A stretch of 62,000 nt of DNA, taken from the NCBI RefSeq assembly GCF_001039355.2, contig NW_019773526.1, positions 394,366 through 456,365 of the forward strand, read 5' to 3'. This stretch comes from Lingula anatina (lineage: Eukaryota; Brachiopoda; Lingulata; Lingulida; Lingulidae). Of this stretch, positions 49,732 to 62,000 are shown in pieces. Under the pieces are notes generated by a model that saw nothing but the letters and a program-made list of their open reading frames with translations, searched no databases and had not been told where the DNA came from. The translations under genes and the position numbers were made by a program. Within the stretch, counting starts at the first letter, position 1; every line of letters starts with the position of its first letter.

Positions 49732-49734
49732 TTT
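49686..49734 (+). repeat. ATTT microsatellite at the Penelope tail
   Basis: About twelve ATTT units directly after the hammerhead-like region, possibly the 3' tail of the element. Confidence 0.93.
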
Positions 49735-50099
49735 TAATTGTATATATACAGAACAGTAGCTAAAACGATTTTAAGAGCAATTCCGCCAACATCTATTCTT
49801 TTGAGAGTCTGTTCTGATAGCAGGGGCTGTGTAGGGGCCTACTAAGAATCTCAGCGAAACAAACAGCCCTGTCGGTGCATGCAGGTCCGGGACCACTCAA
49901 ACATAAGATCGGGTTCGTGCAACTAGCGACAATCCTCTGGAGCAACGACCCCTTCACTATGGAACGATTAAGCATAAAATGAGACAGTTAATGAGTTAAA
50001 AGATTAAGATATGGCGTGTCAATGCTCATTACCCAGCGGTATAGTGATTCTACATTTCTAGATATAGTATAACTAATTTTCGGAATATGTTTGACTTCT

Positions 50100-50624
50100 A
50101 GGAGAGCAGAGGTATGTGATCGCGAAGATAAACCCATGAATCTTGAAGTCCAGTAACAGATATAGAAAAAATTGTTAAGTCATCAGCATCGATAATATTA
50201 TTATACGTGTATAAGGTATTTCCAATTAGAACACCAGTGTTTGTAGAGGATAATTCCTTCGGCAGCTCGTCAATAAAATGTTAAAAAGGATCGGGGATAA
50301 AATACTACCCTGCCTTGTTCCCCGGGTAATTTTAAAATTAGCACTATATGAGCCTCCCCACCTTATTGAAACACTTAAACTCTTATACAATTTATAAAGA
50401 TATAACCAATGCGAATCGGGGAGAACATCAAACAGTTTATAGAATAGTCCATTGTGCCAAATCATATCGAAGCATTTTTCGGCGTCGAGGTTGCACATAT
50501 ACATGTATAAGGGCGAGTCACCGTCTTTCACAGTGCACATAATATCATTTAAGAAGCTGCAAGCGACGTCCGTTCCTCTTCCTTCCTTAAACCCAAACTG
50601 GGTGCCCGCAGTGGTATAGGGCAC
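50100..50624 (-). pseudogene. LINE reverse transcriptase fragment
   Basis: Main frame (50226-50624) reads QFGFKEGRGTDVACSFLND, CNLDAEKCFDMIWHNGLF (catalytic D region) and RGTRQGSILSPILFN (the R.GVRQG..LSP motif). Further left in another frame lies IDADDLTIFS, the Y/DxDD box. About a third of a normal RT is present. Confidence 0.85.
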
Positions 50625-50980
50625 ACTGGGGAGGAATATGGACTCAATAAGTTTGGAGTATGTAGTGCTGGCGGTGATTGGCCGGTAGTTCTCCGGATGG
50701 TTTGGGTTTAGACCAGGCTTTTAGGGTGCATTTCCAGAGATTTAGATCGATCAAGAGATTTAGATTTAGATCGACCTAACTCCCTTGGGGTTCACGCTGA
50801 TACTAGAATGTGGTCTATCCACGAATAGACATCCCTCGGGGTACAAAAGTAAGTGTAATTAAAGGGGAATACAATGACGTCATCACAGGATAATCACCCC
50901 CCTAAAAATAGGCTTACGCTTACAGTGGGTAAAACGTGATGGGCAGATCTAGAGAGAAGAGGGGTCGGATTTTATTGAAT

Positions 50981-51600
50981 TTAGTACCCCAGAAAGTTGT
51001 ATTCCCCTTTAAGCGCTTGGGTCAAAAACAAGTCCGCAGGTGTGAGACAATTTTCCAGGATGAAATCGTGTAATATACCACTGTAGTCATTAAAGCGTTT
51101 GTCCCTGTACCATCGTAAGTACATGTCCTTATCTGTGGGCAGCTGGGCATTAAAGTCACCACAGAGCACAGTGGGCGCAGATGATGCATATTTTTCTATT
51201 AGAGAATGAAGGCAGGTGATGGTATCTACAGTATATATTCCTCTGTACTAGTCCCATTACCACATTCAAAGCATGGCATATTAACTGGTGCCGCTACTAG
51301 AACTATATTACCGGTGGAATCAAAAACTCTAATAGCACATATTTTATTGCTATCAACTACCAGTTCACTTATCGTAACGTTTGACATCTGTCTCGCGATT
51401 AAAGATACACCACCAAAGGGTCGGCCAGAGTAAGGAAAGTCTAGCTCTCCCATTGCACTTTTCCCATAAGTTTTGAATGTACCTGGAGTTACGTGTAAAA
51501 TCTCGGGGAGGAGAGAGATTTCATGTGGCCTTAGCCAGGTTTCAGATAGGCATAGTATGTCACAAGACTCTAACCTATCTTGTAAGTAATAACTGAGCTC
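50981..51600 (-). pseudogene. LINE AP-like endonuclease fragment
   Basis: In several frames on the minus strand: CDILCLSETWL (the conserved L.ETWL motif, near 51540-51600), FPYSGRPFGGVSLIAR, and further on LCGDFNAQLP (catalytic GDFNA) near 51140-51169. These are ordered motifs of the apurinic-type endonuclease of non-LTR retrotransposons. Confidence 0.8.
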
Positions 51601-51889
51601 TTCAGGACCTTACAGTTAAAACTCTCGACAATAATCTGTTGTATATTTTCAATTTTTGTGACCCAACATTACTTTTAGTGAAATAGTTTCTCGCATATCG
51701 TGAGGATTGCTGTCTCCCGTGAGATTCGTACCTATGTGATCTCTCCTTATATTTGTCGTAGTCCCTTCTGTTGTCGTAGGTGTATCGGTGTGTCGTCTCC
51801 CACTCGTCGGACCGTCTCCTGCTGTTCTCTTAATAAATAGCGGTGGTAGGTGTCGGGTGAATTACGTTGCCCCTGGTTGGAGTAGTGGC

Positions 51890-52234
51890 TTAGTGAGACG
51901 CTGTAGTCACCGCCATGCCTCCCGGACCTGACGTTTGGGTGCTTACGGTTATCCCTTCGTGTGTGGGTGGGGGTCTTGTTGCATTATTGTTACGAAAGGT
52001 CTGGATTTTTATATTGTCATTCCAGTTGTCAGTGTTCAAAACAAGCTTTTTATACACTGTTGGTATCTTAATGACGAAAGATTTTTTACCGTACTTCTCA
52101 GACACCAGTCTGCAGGAAACCCCGTCGATCCCCATGCTTGAAACATGAGCTACCATATCATCAACATCATTTACAGGGGACACATTACCAACAAAAATAT
52201 CTACATTGTAACACGAGGATTGAACACCGACCAC
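51890..52234 (-). pseudogene. LINE ORF1-like RNA-binding protein fragment
   Basis: Reads VDIFVGNVSPVNDVDDMVAH, VSCRLVSEKYGKKSFVIKIP and LNTDNWNDNIKIQTFRNN, which resembles the RRM-like domain of LINE ORF1 proteins in marine invertebrates (IFVxxL then SFKI then W). A following basic Arg/Tyr-rich segment near 51700-51800 may be its C-terminus in another frame. Confidence 0.6.
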
Positions 52235-52498
52235 TGGTTTTATAGCAGCCTTGCGCGCACGGGTTGTGCTTGCATCGGAGTTTTATCTGGAGAGTCTGTT
52301 CATCACCTACAACTTCGAGATTGCTGGAATCTTGGTTACCCGCTGGGATATTTGCAGCATGCGGAAAAAATTTTTTGCAATCAGATCTTGATATTGATGA
52401 TGAAAACTAAAATCAAACTCATCGAACTCTTCTTAATGTAATTAATATCTTATATAATGAGTCACACTCGATTGATCTAAAGTGCCAAGCACATATCC

Positions 52499-52499
<1 letters not shown>

Positions 52500-52541
<42 letters not shown>
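52500..52541 (+). repeat. TTA microsatellite
   Basis: Fourteen TTA units at the 5' side of the antisense LINE. Noncoding. Confidence 0.95.
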
Positions 52542-52542
<1 letters not shown>

Positions 52543-52604
52543 CTGAAATAATATGGAAAAAATATAATCTAATAATAATATCAAGTAATAATCCTGTTTA
52601 AGAA

Positions 52605-52865
52605 CAGTGGCGCTTTTAAGGGGGTGTCAGGGGGTCGTGACCTCTCTTCGATTTCTGAAAAAATCACTCCAATGGACACCACTTGAAATTGGAATTTTGA
52701 CTTACTGAATCATAGTTCTAAACAGTACAGAAAGGCACCGTTCGCCCTCTAAAATACCAATTTTTTTTTACGGCGGGCCCCGAGTCCCACGCCAAAGCAT
52801 CCGCGGTCTGTCAGCCCTGAAAACCGGACCCCCCCCCCCTTAAAATAATCCTGGATCCGCCACTG
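52605..52865. mobile_element. hAT-like MITE with CAGTGGCG ends
   Basis: Starts CAGTGGCGCTTTTAAGGGGG and ends with the complement of CAGTGGCGGATCCAGG, then TTTTAAGGGG. CAGTGGCG termini are typical of hAT-derived nonautonomous elements. An 8-base duplication is not obvious in the flanks. No coding sequence. Confidence 0.65.
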
Positions 52866-53004
52866 ATGAATATATATTGTGGCTTTTTTTTTATTAAGTA
52901 TTAACATCGAACGCAACGCAACGGGTTACGGTATGCACCATTTCGGTTTGGTTTGATTATTGTCCCTAGCTCCTAAATAGTTTAATAAGAGAAAGATACC
53001 ATGA

Positions 53005-53143
53005 CAGTACCCTCTATCAGGGTGGCAGATTATATAGGGAAAAACGGGAAAATCCAGACCAAAATGACTATTTATCTTGAGACATTTGTAAGTACCTGTG
53101 AAAAAACAATCTGTCGACTGGTAGAGGGTACCATGACAGCAGC
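53005..53143. repeat. Short inverted repeat pair around GTACCCTCTA
   Basis: GACAGTACCCTCTATCAG at 53005-53025 and the complement of CTGGTAGAGGGTACCATG near 53116-53135 form arms of about 30 bases. The core resembles the arms of the element at 1427-1580. Likely a MITE relic. Confidence 0.4.
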
Positions 53144-54828
53144 TACAGTACGTAAGAACTTTTCAGAATTCTCTGTTCTCAACAATTTCTTTGAAAACAA
53201 TTTACAGATTTTGTAAAAAGAGGAAGAACGATTATATTTCCTAGGGGATAATGTTTGCAAATAACAGGAGCAAACTGTTACAGATGTATTCTTGAAAGAC
53301 TGCCCCTTGTGACATGAAAAAAACAAAGAATGAAGCCATGTGCAGATGTACGTGTAAACAATTAAGAACACTTTTCAAGAATTAATTTTGCCAGTATTGA
53401 ATACCATGTACAAAGAAATGTGGAAACATCCCCCCTTGCAGTGTAGAAAGAAACAATAGGGAGGAAAATATGGGGTGATGGAGCTAGGTGTCATCTTCAA
53501 GACAACATTAATTGAAGAAATTCCGGAATGAATGCATAGTGAAACTTCTTTAAATTTTTAAAAATATTTTCGGAAAAAGAGGAAGGAGATTTCAAATAAC
53601 AGGAACAAAATAGAACTTTACAGATGTATTCTTGAAAGACTGTCTCTTGTGACAGGAAAAGAATAAAGTCATGTAGATGAAAGTAATTAACAACAATTTC
53701 CAGTAATAAATTTAGCAGTACTTACTAAGTTTGACATTTTTTGAAACTTCATAAAGCATATTTTTATTTACTGTCATTCCTTCTATGTGTCGCTAATTTG
53801 GATGTATGCACCAGTTATAAGACTGAAAAAAAAACCAAGCTGGGTATTTTCCTTATCTGTGAAAGCCACTTTTTACTTCCCAAGATTCGAGAAACGCTCA
53901 TTTTATTTAGCGTGAAGCACCCCATTCCTGTGACTCGTACATGCAGCTTTTTATTCTCCGTTGTTCGTTAAAGAAAGTCGTTATACCCGGTGATTCGTGA
54001 TTTTTGACGCGCATTTTCAATGAAACTTAAATTAAGTTTTATTTACTGTGATTTGTGAATTGATAATTTTATTTCCCGTGAATTGTAATCACTCAATGGT
54101 ACTCTCTCTGGGCTGTATCCTCCCGAGGGAGGTGAGAACATTTACACCTAGTCTGAGTCAGTATTATTTTTTGTACTTTATAAAACACATCTGTTAAGTC
54201 AATCCTAGCTGTGAGAGCTCTAGTTAACTAAGCTGTACTCACCCTAGGTCCTAATGAACGCTGTCACTAATTTTAACGTNTTTTTTTTTGGGGGGGGGGG
54301 GGTGAAACATAGCCAAATTATTTGATATCAAACTTAATGGTTGATAAAATGTTATTATTTTTGCCATTATGATGGTAGAAAGCCTAAATCACCATCGCGG
54401 GATTAGGACCCCTAGCGCCATATCAAATAAAAAAAAATATTTTAAATCGAAACTTGCGTTCAAAAAGCGGGTGCCCTGTACATTATTATGTAATACAGGT
54501 GAGCATTTCGGTGAGAGGTGTTCAGGTTGGACCAAGGTCAGTAGAAGATGGAGAAGACAGAGGTTCTTGGTACGTTGCTGCAATTCCCACACGTAGGCCA
54601 CAAATTTAGCACAGAAAATGACAGGAAGTTGCCGTAGTATTGTATAGATGATATAAGATAACGTTGTGTATTTTGTGTTGACGACAATTGCCCAAATGAT
54701 GCGTTTTGCACACGGACATTTTAGTCCTTATGACTGTGGGAACATTGCACTTATGTCCAATACACTCTTCATTAGAATTTCAAAATTAGCTCAAAGTTTG
54801 AATGATTTGTTTTCTGTAATTTCAGAGA

Positions 54829-54914
54829 AGGAACACACTTGCCAATGAGGAAGTGAGAGGCTTATTGCAGCTGTCCAAAGGTCTGAACACGTCCTCAACA
54901 AGACGACTGGACAG
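54829..54914 (+). other. Exon-like segment, unassigned
   Basis: After a ttctgtaatttcag acceptor one open frame reads RRNTLANEEVRGLLQLSKG and LNTSSTRRLDR before a GTATCT donor. A second candidate acceptor at 55614-55619 starts WLPTAVYRVIGCIADQRHQ, but the phases do not match. Could be a fragment of an unrelated gene or chance. Confidence 0.2.
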
Positions 54915-57900
54915 GTATCTGCATTCTCTTAATAGTTTTATTGTCAAGGTCATTGACATTACCTCAAAGTATCAAAATATCTGGTTTATAAAAGTAAACT
55001 TCATACAGACAAGTGCACATTCATTAATAAGATGTTGAACTATTGTGTCATTACATTCCTGGAAACGACGGGACAGTTTAAGGAGGGGAGGGGTGGGGGT
55101 GGCGAACGGGACTACGGTGTCCCTCTCTTTAAGAAGTATCCCTTCTCCATCACAAAATAACTATTCAAAACAGGAACAAGAACAAATCAAAAGTGCAAAA
55201 ATATTGTACATGGCACGAAACTAGACGAAATCCAGCTAATGTATCCTGGTATTCTCGCCCCCTCCGCCTGAAAAACGTGGCTTGGTCAGTCAAAACGTGT
55301 CTAGATAATGTCTTTTCTATACTAATACTGTCAATTTTATACTAGTTGGACCCATCTGCCAAATGTTTTCATTCACTGACTTTCATTTTCGTAAATATCT
55401 CCATAATCCGGGAGACTGGTCCTTTCATACCGCATCTTACATATGAATGCAAAGAAGTATGTTGTCATTAAACAGTGTGCATAGGGTAGAAAAGAATAGG
55501 AATGGCACAATAGTGTTTTGTTTACATAATCGCATGTGTTCCAGAATAGCATGCTTTTAAGATATACATACTGCTTCATCAAACCGTGTCATGAATGTGA
55601 TTTTCTTCGGTTATTTCAGTGGCTCCCTACTGCTGTTTACCGGGTGATTGGATGCATCGCCGATCAAAGACATCAGATTCATGTTGGACATCGCCTGCGC
55701 CCATGCAAAGATTGCCTCGCTTGTTGAAGTTTGTCTTGTAGCTTATTTGCAGGATTGACATTTGGTGTGAAATGTAATCTTTGCCTTGGATAATAATATT
55801 CTGCATAAAACGAGTATCAAAATAATTGTTGCACGCAGCAAGAATTTTTTAATGAAACTTCTGATAAGAAAAAAAGAAAGAAATCGATATCGTCGATACA
55901 TACTATAGATTTGTTTCTAAATTGTAGTACAGTACTCTATCAGCTCATATCGTTTCAAGGTATTTTATTTATTATGTATATTTATTATTGGGGGAGGTAC
56001 CCATCAGTTCTCAAACAAAAATACGGCACTTTTTTGAGTTCGCCTTTAAGAAAATAATTTTAATTCAAAAAGTATTTGCTGAAGTGATGGATTAAAACAA
56101 AAATGATAGTTATTATTATTATTATTATAAGGCGAATTTAGGTAGAATACTGTTCCTGTTCCTTCTAGATGAAGGTAAAATTTTTCTGTGGGCAAATCTT
56201 CAATCGGCCACTTAGCTATGCATTTGACGATATTTTAAATATTTATTTTGAATTGAATTGAATTCTGAGAAATTTCAAGAAGAAAAATATCTCAACTTTA
56301 TTACATGAAACTTTTGAGAAACAAACGGTTTCATACATTGGCCGTTAAGTTTGAGAAAAGAACAAGTTGTTTATTTAACTTACAAACACTGTACTTCAAG
56401 TTATAATGCTTTGAGAATTATAGCGTTATGAAAAAGATAACATTTGTCCACGTGATTGCAGAATTGCCCATGTATAAGAAACGACCCTTCTTTAAACTGC
56501 GGACATACTTTTGTAACACATGTTAAGAATGAACTTACTTTGGTTTTGGTGTTTTGATATTTTGTCTGATCAGTGACAGATACACATGTACTGTGCTGGG
56601 ATGGGTCTAAAACAATGTTAAGAAAATCAAACCAGGAGAGAAATAGGGATTTTCACGAAATTAGTGCGCATTCGTTATTGCAGTAGGGGAATACATGTTA
56701 CCAACGTGATAAATACTGCCCCTTCTTAGGGCCACTCAAATTTATCAGCATTGCATGAGTTAATTTGTGTGTTGTTAGACTTTTTGCCAATATCGCAAAG
56801 CAGAAATGTAAGTGGTCTCCTGAAAAACTTTTGTGTTCATATGCATAAAAATATCTATGTAGGACTGACATTTATCATAAACTTTACATTTTTAATTTAG
56901 AAAATTCATCATGCAATTCAAATTGATTGCTTCGGCCGTCGCAAAAAGTTGGAGGGGGGTTAAAGTAACTTTCACCTATGTTCTTTGTTCGAAGTGCTTT
57001 ATTAATTGATATTTCTTTGGTCGAGAGGTGATTGAGAGGAAAAGGTCTTATTAGATGCCATTCCAGCACGTCTTGTTGGGGTATTTTTTGCCAATTGTTT
57101 CTTTATCACTGAACACGGGAGACCAGAGTAAGGGAATTAGCATTTATGAATTAATGAATCTTAAGTCACCTTTTTTTGCGAAATCTTTTCAGTTTTGTTT
57201 GCATATTTTTCTTGAATTGTTATGACTAGAATAAGCTTGTAAATTAACCATGTCTTTCTGCCGTTCCTTGATTCGCATAAGTACAAATTTTAGTTTTCAC
57301 TCAAAGTCGTGCCATTAACCTACCAATATTAAGGATGTAATGAAATGAAAACAAAATAACGTAAAACACTCGAATCTTAAAAATGACTATTTTGTCTACC
57401 TCTTTATGTGCGAGAATCGCTACGACGGCATAGAACAAGGTGTGCATAAGTGCGAATGCACGTGAGGTTATCTATATGTACTAGTCCTGGTCAATTTTTT
57501 AATATGAATTTTGTTTTGGTAAGAGTTATATCGAAATTCTCTTTTATATAAATAAATAGAATTTGTGGTTTGAGCAGCAATTTCCAAAGTGCATAAAATC
57601 CTTCATATGTGTTACTTAGTCTACTGTCTGGTAGACTTCTTGTATTTTTTTGTAAAAGCATCATTTATAGAATTTTTTTAGAAATTTGACGCTATTGTAA
57701 TGACTGGTATCAACATAGAAAAAAACGCAACATCACATATTTTGTTTTGTATACAACTTCGTTGAAATTACTTGGAATTTGTTGAAACAATAAATAGTGA
57801 AAATAATGTACAGATATTTGTACGTTAAATTCCCTTTCATTTTTCACCTTCTTTCCCTTTAACTCTTTCTCCAGTGCACAGGTCTTACCTATAGAGCCTC

Positions 57901-57954
57901 TTGTATTAGTTTACCTTGCTTATTTGAATATTTTTTTGCAAAAGGCAATTTGCT

Positions 57955-58040
57955 GGGACCGAGGAGCGCCAGGTTTCGAACTTGTGACTTTCTAACTCGG
58001 AGGCAAGCGCGTTACCTATTCTTCTAAGTGTTCCCACCTA
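57955..58040 (-). repeat. tRNA-derived SINE-like or tRNA pseudogene segment
   Basis: The minus strand reads AATAGGTAACGCGCTTGCC, then AAGTTCGAAACCTGG. GGTAACGCGC resembles an A box and GTTCGAAACC a pol III B box about 35 bases later. The anticodon arm and acceptor stem do not fold into a good tRNA, so this is more likely a SINE head or relic than an active tRNA gene. Confidence 0.45.
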
Positions 58041-61000
58041 CCCTCCCCGTGAAGACTTTCCTCTTATAGTAACCAAAGAGAAATTTCTGTAAAGCCCCTT
58101 GAAAAGTATTCAATGATTTCCAAGTACCCGAATCAGGAAACGAACCCACTGAGTCAATGAAATTATTGTAGTAACCAAAGTAAACTTCTAAAAAATCCCA
58201 ATACATTAAAGAAATTTTAGAAACGTAAGCCAAGTTTGAAGCCCAAACCTAGGTTGCAGCTGAGAAACGCAACCGTCAAAGAAATAACTAAGACATTTTG
58301 TATACTTGGAAAGTCTTTATTTAGTGCCAAACAACTATGTATAAAGTATATCTAAGTATTTTATTGTAAGTTTAAGAACACTTAAATAACTACTTAATCA
58401 CTTTGAATATCCGTAAGACATGCATGTAAGACAAAGTTATATTTCAAAGGTGTAACATATACAACACATGTATTGCATTTCACCAATAAACGGTCAACTT
58501 AACTACTCGTTTATGGTTTGGTGTTATATCTACAAATATTTTCAAAAAATCAGAACAAATTTGAGAAATTGACTGAAATTAAAGAGATATCAAGCAGTTC
58601 ATTAATTATTACAAAAAGTGCGTGCGTCACTGCCTAATAAGATAAATAACTTGTGGCTATTTCTATATTTACATGATCTATTTGATTTATTATTACCATA
58701 GCATAAAACGTGGAAAAAAGGAACATATCATGAAAATCGCTGTTGGGAAAATACATCAGTAAATCATTGACACTTCCAAATGATCTTTCAAAACATTCAC
58801 TTTTGTCTTATGAAAAAAAACGATGATCTCGACGATCAAAAGTTTCCATATTTGTGCATACTTTATTCGCACGACAACGTAACGCCAACTGGTACTTTCG
58901 CCCTAAAAAGTTCGGAAACGTTATTTTGAATAGTTATAAAATAACCATATTTAGTTACGGTAAATATTTTAACCAAATATTGTTGGATAATGAACCACAA
59001 TTTGTTAATCTTTATTAACACAAGATTTTCCCAACACATTACATTTTTTTTGTTACTGAAAAACAATTTCACGTTTCCAAACTTTCTTGGTCGCGTGTAT
59101 AATAATCAACAATCTCCCAGAGCCTGATTGACGCAGGACAGAAAAGTCCCATCGTTTAACTAGAAACATATCTGTACAAACGTGTATCTAGTGAAAAATC
59201 AATCTATGGCCCTGGTTGAGGGTAATCATTATTGTAGTACCATTTAACAAAGGCCACGGCGGGGAACTTGAAGGTCTTACGAGAATAGAGCACGTTGAAA
59301 GGCATAAGGGGCAGATATCTTTACTGAAATAAACCAAACCTGTATCTGACGACCACACAGTCTTAAACATGCCACGTTTCTAATACCCAATGCTTTATTT
59401 TAAAGGTATCAACATGAGGTATCAACAGAACGATTAACATTTGTTTGAAACAGTATTTTGCGCTATCAATTCGCCCCCTATGCCTTGAAGGGTTTACCAG
59501 TGAACGCACAATTTAAGCTCCCGTCATACAAAAATCTGTACAGTGTAGGTATAGTTCAACTTATATACTCAACGGACTGAAATAGTACAACTGAACTAGT
59601 GAAATCGTGCCGAAATTAGAAATGGAAGTGTAATACTTATACAGTGTACCTACTGTTTGCTATGCTCTTTTTATTTCGACCTCCAACCGCTTACTACAAA
59701 TATTTACATTGCAATAAATAGGAATTTAAATGGGAGATTCCACAGCATTTCCCTTTTTTGTCTGCTTCGTGTAAATTTTCTCTTGGTAAGTCTTTAACTG
59801 ACGATACTTTTTCTACCAACGAAGTTTGAAATAATTGTCATTTCCATAGGACGTGATAAGGTGAAGTAATGGAGGAAGCAAAATGTTGTGGGGGAAACAC
59901 TGGGTAGTGGTCAAGCCATTTTTATACATGCACACGTCACAGTACTTCTTATAAAATTAATTACAAATAAGTGAACATTGAATGCCTAACACTGATACAT
60001 TGAAACGTTATACCGAATTGGTTGAAACATAAATATTCGTATACTTAGTTTCCAGAACGCCCCGCATCCACTCCCTGATCACGTAAGGTGTAACAACTCT
60101 TCCCAGAGTAAGTTCAATTTGCTTTATGGGGGAGGGGCTAAAGCTTTTCTGTTCAACTCTCACCCTTATCTGACAAGCAAAACTTGATAAAAAATTTACT
60201 AAAATCAAAATGCATATATATGTATATATAGTGCATTTGTGTTAAATATATTTCAAAAAAGAAACCAGAAGAAAACAGCCACAATGAAATAATGTTATGT
60301 AGGTCAATGGCGAGTCTAAAATGGTCCACTGCTTTTATCTGAACAGTTTTCGCCATGTTTGACAAACTGGGCAGTATTATAATGCCACCTTGAGGAAAAT
60401 ATGATCGTCTCTGTTGCAATAAGTACCTATCACATTATGATATCAACATACTACGTGTAGCTGCATATGACATTTACGTCTTTGTATGTCCACACATGAA
60501 TCTACAGTGTATGCTCAGGTGTATATAACGTGCTTTTCCCGTCACGCCGGTTTATTTGGACCTCTTGAGGAGGAAGATTTTTCTAAGAACATACTGTACA
60601 CCTGTGACGAGGCAGAAAAGCTGTCATGTGTACATACAGATATATAACACATGGTAGAAACATTGACATGAAAACAGTCTACTATGGCTGTACTGGGGGT
60701 AAATTAAGGAAACCATTTAAAATGGAAGTGCACAAAATGTTTGATACCGTATAATGTTTATGTTTTGTTACCCAGTGCTTCACAGCATCATGATAACCTG
60801 TTTTCAATAAAGAAATACATGTGTTGTGGATATTAAAAATGAAGTAAACACAGGACTTGAGGCCCATGTAAATACTTATTAAATCACAGGTAAAATATGC
60901 TATACTGTGAATAGTGAAAGTGAGCAAAAAAAGTAATAAGGTGGGTTTTTAAACGTGAAACCTACATCTATGTTTCAGTCTAGAAAGCCCATCTTAATTA

Positions 61001-62000
61001 TGATTGAGGTTAGCTTATCTGTTGACTGTGTGCAATTGAAGTAAATTTTGAGAAAAATGAAAACTACACTTAAGACTGGCAAAATCCATGGATAAAAACA
61101 GTTTAACGTTAATAATAATGACAAATAAAGTCCAATGTTTGTGACATTTGTACAACTGAAGCTTACTGCATAAATCTGAGATAAGCTTATCAGTTGATTG
61201 TGTATGATGAAAAATATATATATAATATATAATATATAAAAATATATAACCAAGAGTCCTCATTTTTTAAAGAACATTTTAATTTATAACAAAATTGTGG
61301 GGAGAAGAAACAAGGCAGCAAAGCTGTCAAATGTACGGACAAAAAGCAGAAAATAACAATGCACAAAATAGGCTACTGTCAATTCTAATGCAAAAGTACA
61401 TAATGCTTAACTGCAAATTCAACATCAAATTTTAATTATGCTCAACAGGTAATACCATTTTAAGTAAAATGTGTAACAAGCATAAGGCTTCAGACCCATG
61501 GGAGTTCAAGTTCACACTTTGAAAATGCCAGAATGAGAAAAATGAAAATTTCACACAAAATTGCATAAATTCAATAATAAATGATAACCCAATTGAGCTG
61601 GCTTTCTAATTTGAACTGCATGTCAATCCTAAAAATCATACTTGTAAGTTAAAAATAATAATAAGTAACATACAGTTTTCTTTTCATAATGTTTGTTGTA
61701 GCAATTCAAAAAGAATTTTGTCAATTTTGATATAACAGTACATAATAAATTGCAGAATAATTATCACCAATTTTTGATTATTGAACATAAATAGCATGGA
61801 AAATTTGATTGCCATTCGGCTTCATGTCCATGGGAGCTCTGAGTCCCACAATTAATATGCCAACAGGATAAAATTGAATATTTCACTAAAATTTAAAACC
61901 TCAAGAAAAAGAAGACAATTAGACTGCTTTTCCAATCCGGGCTGCATTTTAGTCCTGTGTTTTCTTTTTGAAAGTTTGACAATCATAAGTAACATGGTTT

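Larger units (their letters stand above)
49008..49740 (+). mobile_element. Penelope-like element fragment flanked by inverted repeats
   Basis: A 13-base TATATATACAGAA occurs at 48995-49007 and 49741-49753 and could be the target duplication. Inside lie a 70-base inverted repeat (about 49061-49130 against 49565-49632, near identical), a GIY-YIG endonuclease coding remnant between the arms, a hammerhead-like motif and an ATTT-rich tail. The reverse transcriptase is missing, as expected for a 5'-truncated copy. Partial inverted terminal copies are common in Penelope elements. Confidence 0.75.
49990..52440 (-). mobile_element. CR1/Jockey-like LINE remnant, antisense
   Basis: Minus-strand order is ORF1-like protein, AP-type endonuclease, reverse transcriptase, all as fragments of a single element. 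The stretch between endonuclease and RT (about 50640-50980) has lost most of its coding content. Downstream of RT (left of about 50100) the sequence becomes noncoding. No poly-A or target duplication could be identified. Inactive. Confidence 0.78.
52870..62000. other. AT-rich downstream region without a convincing gene
   Basis: Open frames are short, AT-driven and lack domain motifs or splice-consistent chains. Contents seen: a small inverted-repeat pair near 53005, a single ambiguous base next to T and G homopolymers near 54280-54302, an exon-like segment near 54829, a tRNA-like relic near 57955 and two TTAGCTTATC-type direct repeats at 61010 and 61182. Nothing else can be supported. Confidence 0.6.

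Noticed and set aside
54280-54302. N followed by long T and G runs as a biological feature
   Set aside because: Most likely a base-calling problem in a homopolymer.
60682-61263. Hydrophobic 80-90 codon frames on the minus strand
   Set aside because: AT-driven Leu/Ile/Phe/Tyr composition with no signal for a real membrane protein and no splice-consistent partners.

Overview
The window is metazoan nuclear DNA: AT-rich, GT-AG introns, microsatellites and many transposable-element relics. The mix of Penelope-like, CR1/Jockey-like, Ty3/gypsy, Harbinger and mariner debris, the ACATGTAC-type palindromes and the closest gene family point to a lophotrochozoan, most probably a mollusc. That is an inference; no sequence here names the species.

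One protein-coding gene on the + strand dominates, with coding exons from 8280 to 47187. I could place 43 coding exons from splice signals, reading phase and domain continuity. All 42 junctions are GT-AG and phase-compatible, and they add up to about 4,380 residues once one extra base in exon 6 is discounted. The N-terminal half is a triple-repeat ectodomain of beta-helix, SRCR and CUB-like blocks, the hallmark of Drosophila Bark beetle/Anakonda, the tricellular-junction organiser. It is followed by a chitin-binding type-2 domain, a C-type lectin domain, two EGF repeats, a PSI domain, a long region holding three copies of an unassigned GD-type module, a cysteine-rich stretch, a vWD domain, about ten EGF repeats, two cadherin repeats, a Thr-rich stalk, one transmembrane helix and a roughly 80-residue tail. 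In outline this is an Anakonda-type receptor joined to a VWDE/cadherin-type stalk. Two lesions interrupt the frame: an extra G near 17732-17735 and an in-frame TGA at 45041-45043. They may be assembly errors, a null allele or early decay.

Layout: 1-8279 is upstream noncoding DNA with MITE-like elements and a deleted mariner. 8280-20190 holds the triple-repeat exons. The 5.8-kb intron 7 carries a decayed antisense Ty3/gypsy element (20415-25760). Intron 8 carries a nearly complete Harbinger element (26290-28740). 28836-47187 holds exons 9-43. 47188-48870 is 3' flank with polyadenylation signals. 48870-52870 is a nest of relics: a Penelope-like GIY-YIG endonuclease fragment with inverted repeats and a hammerhead-like motif, an antisense LINE, and a hAT-like MITE. 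52870-62000 is AT-rich with no convincing gene.

The most notable items are the composite junction/adhesion protein, its repeated unassigned module, a 67-bp array that copies an EGF exon together with its splice sites, and the Penelope fragment with its ribozyme-like hairpin.
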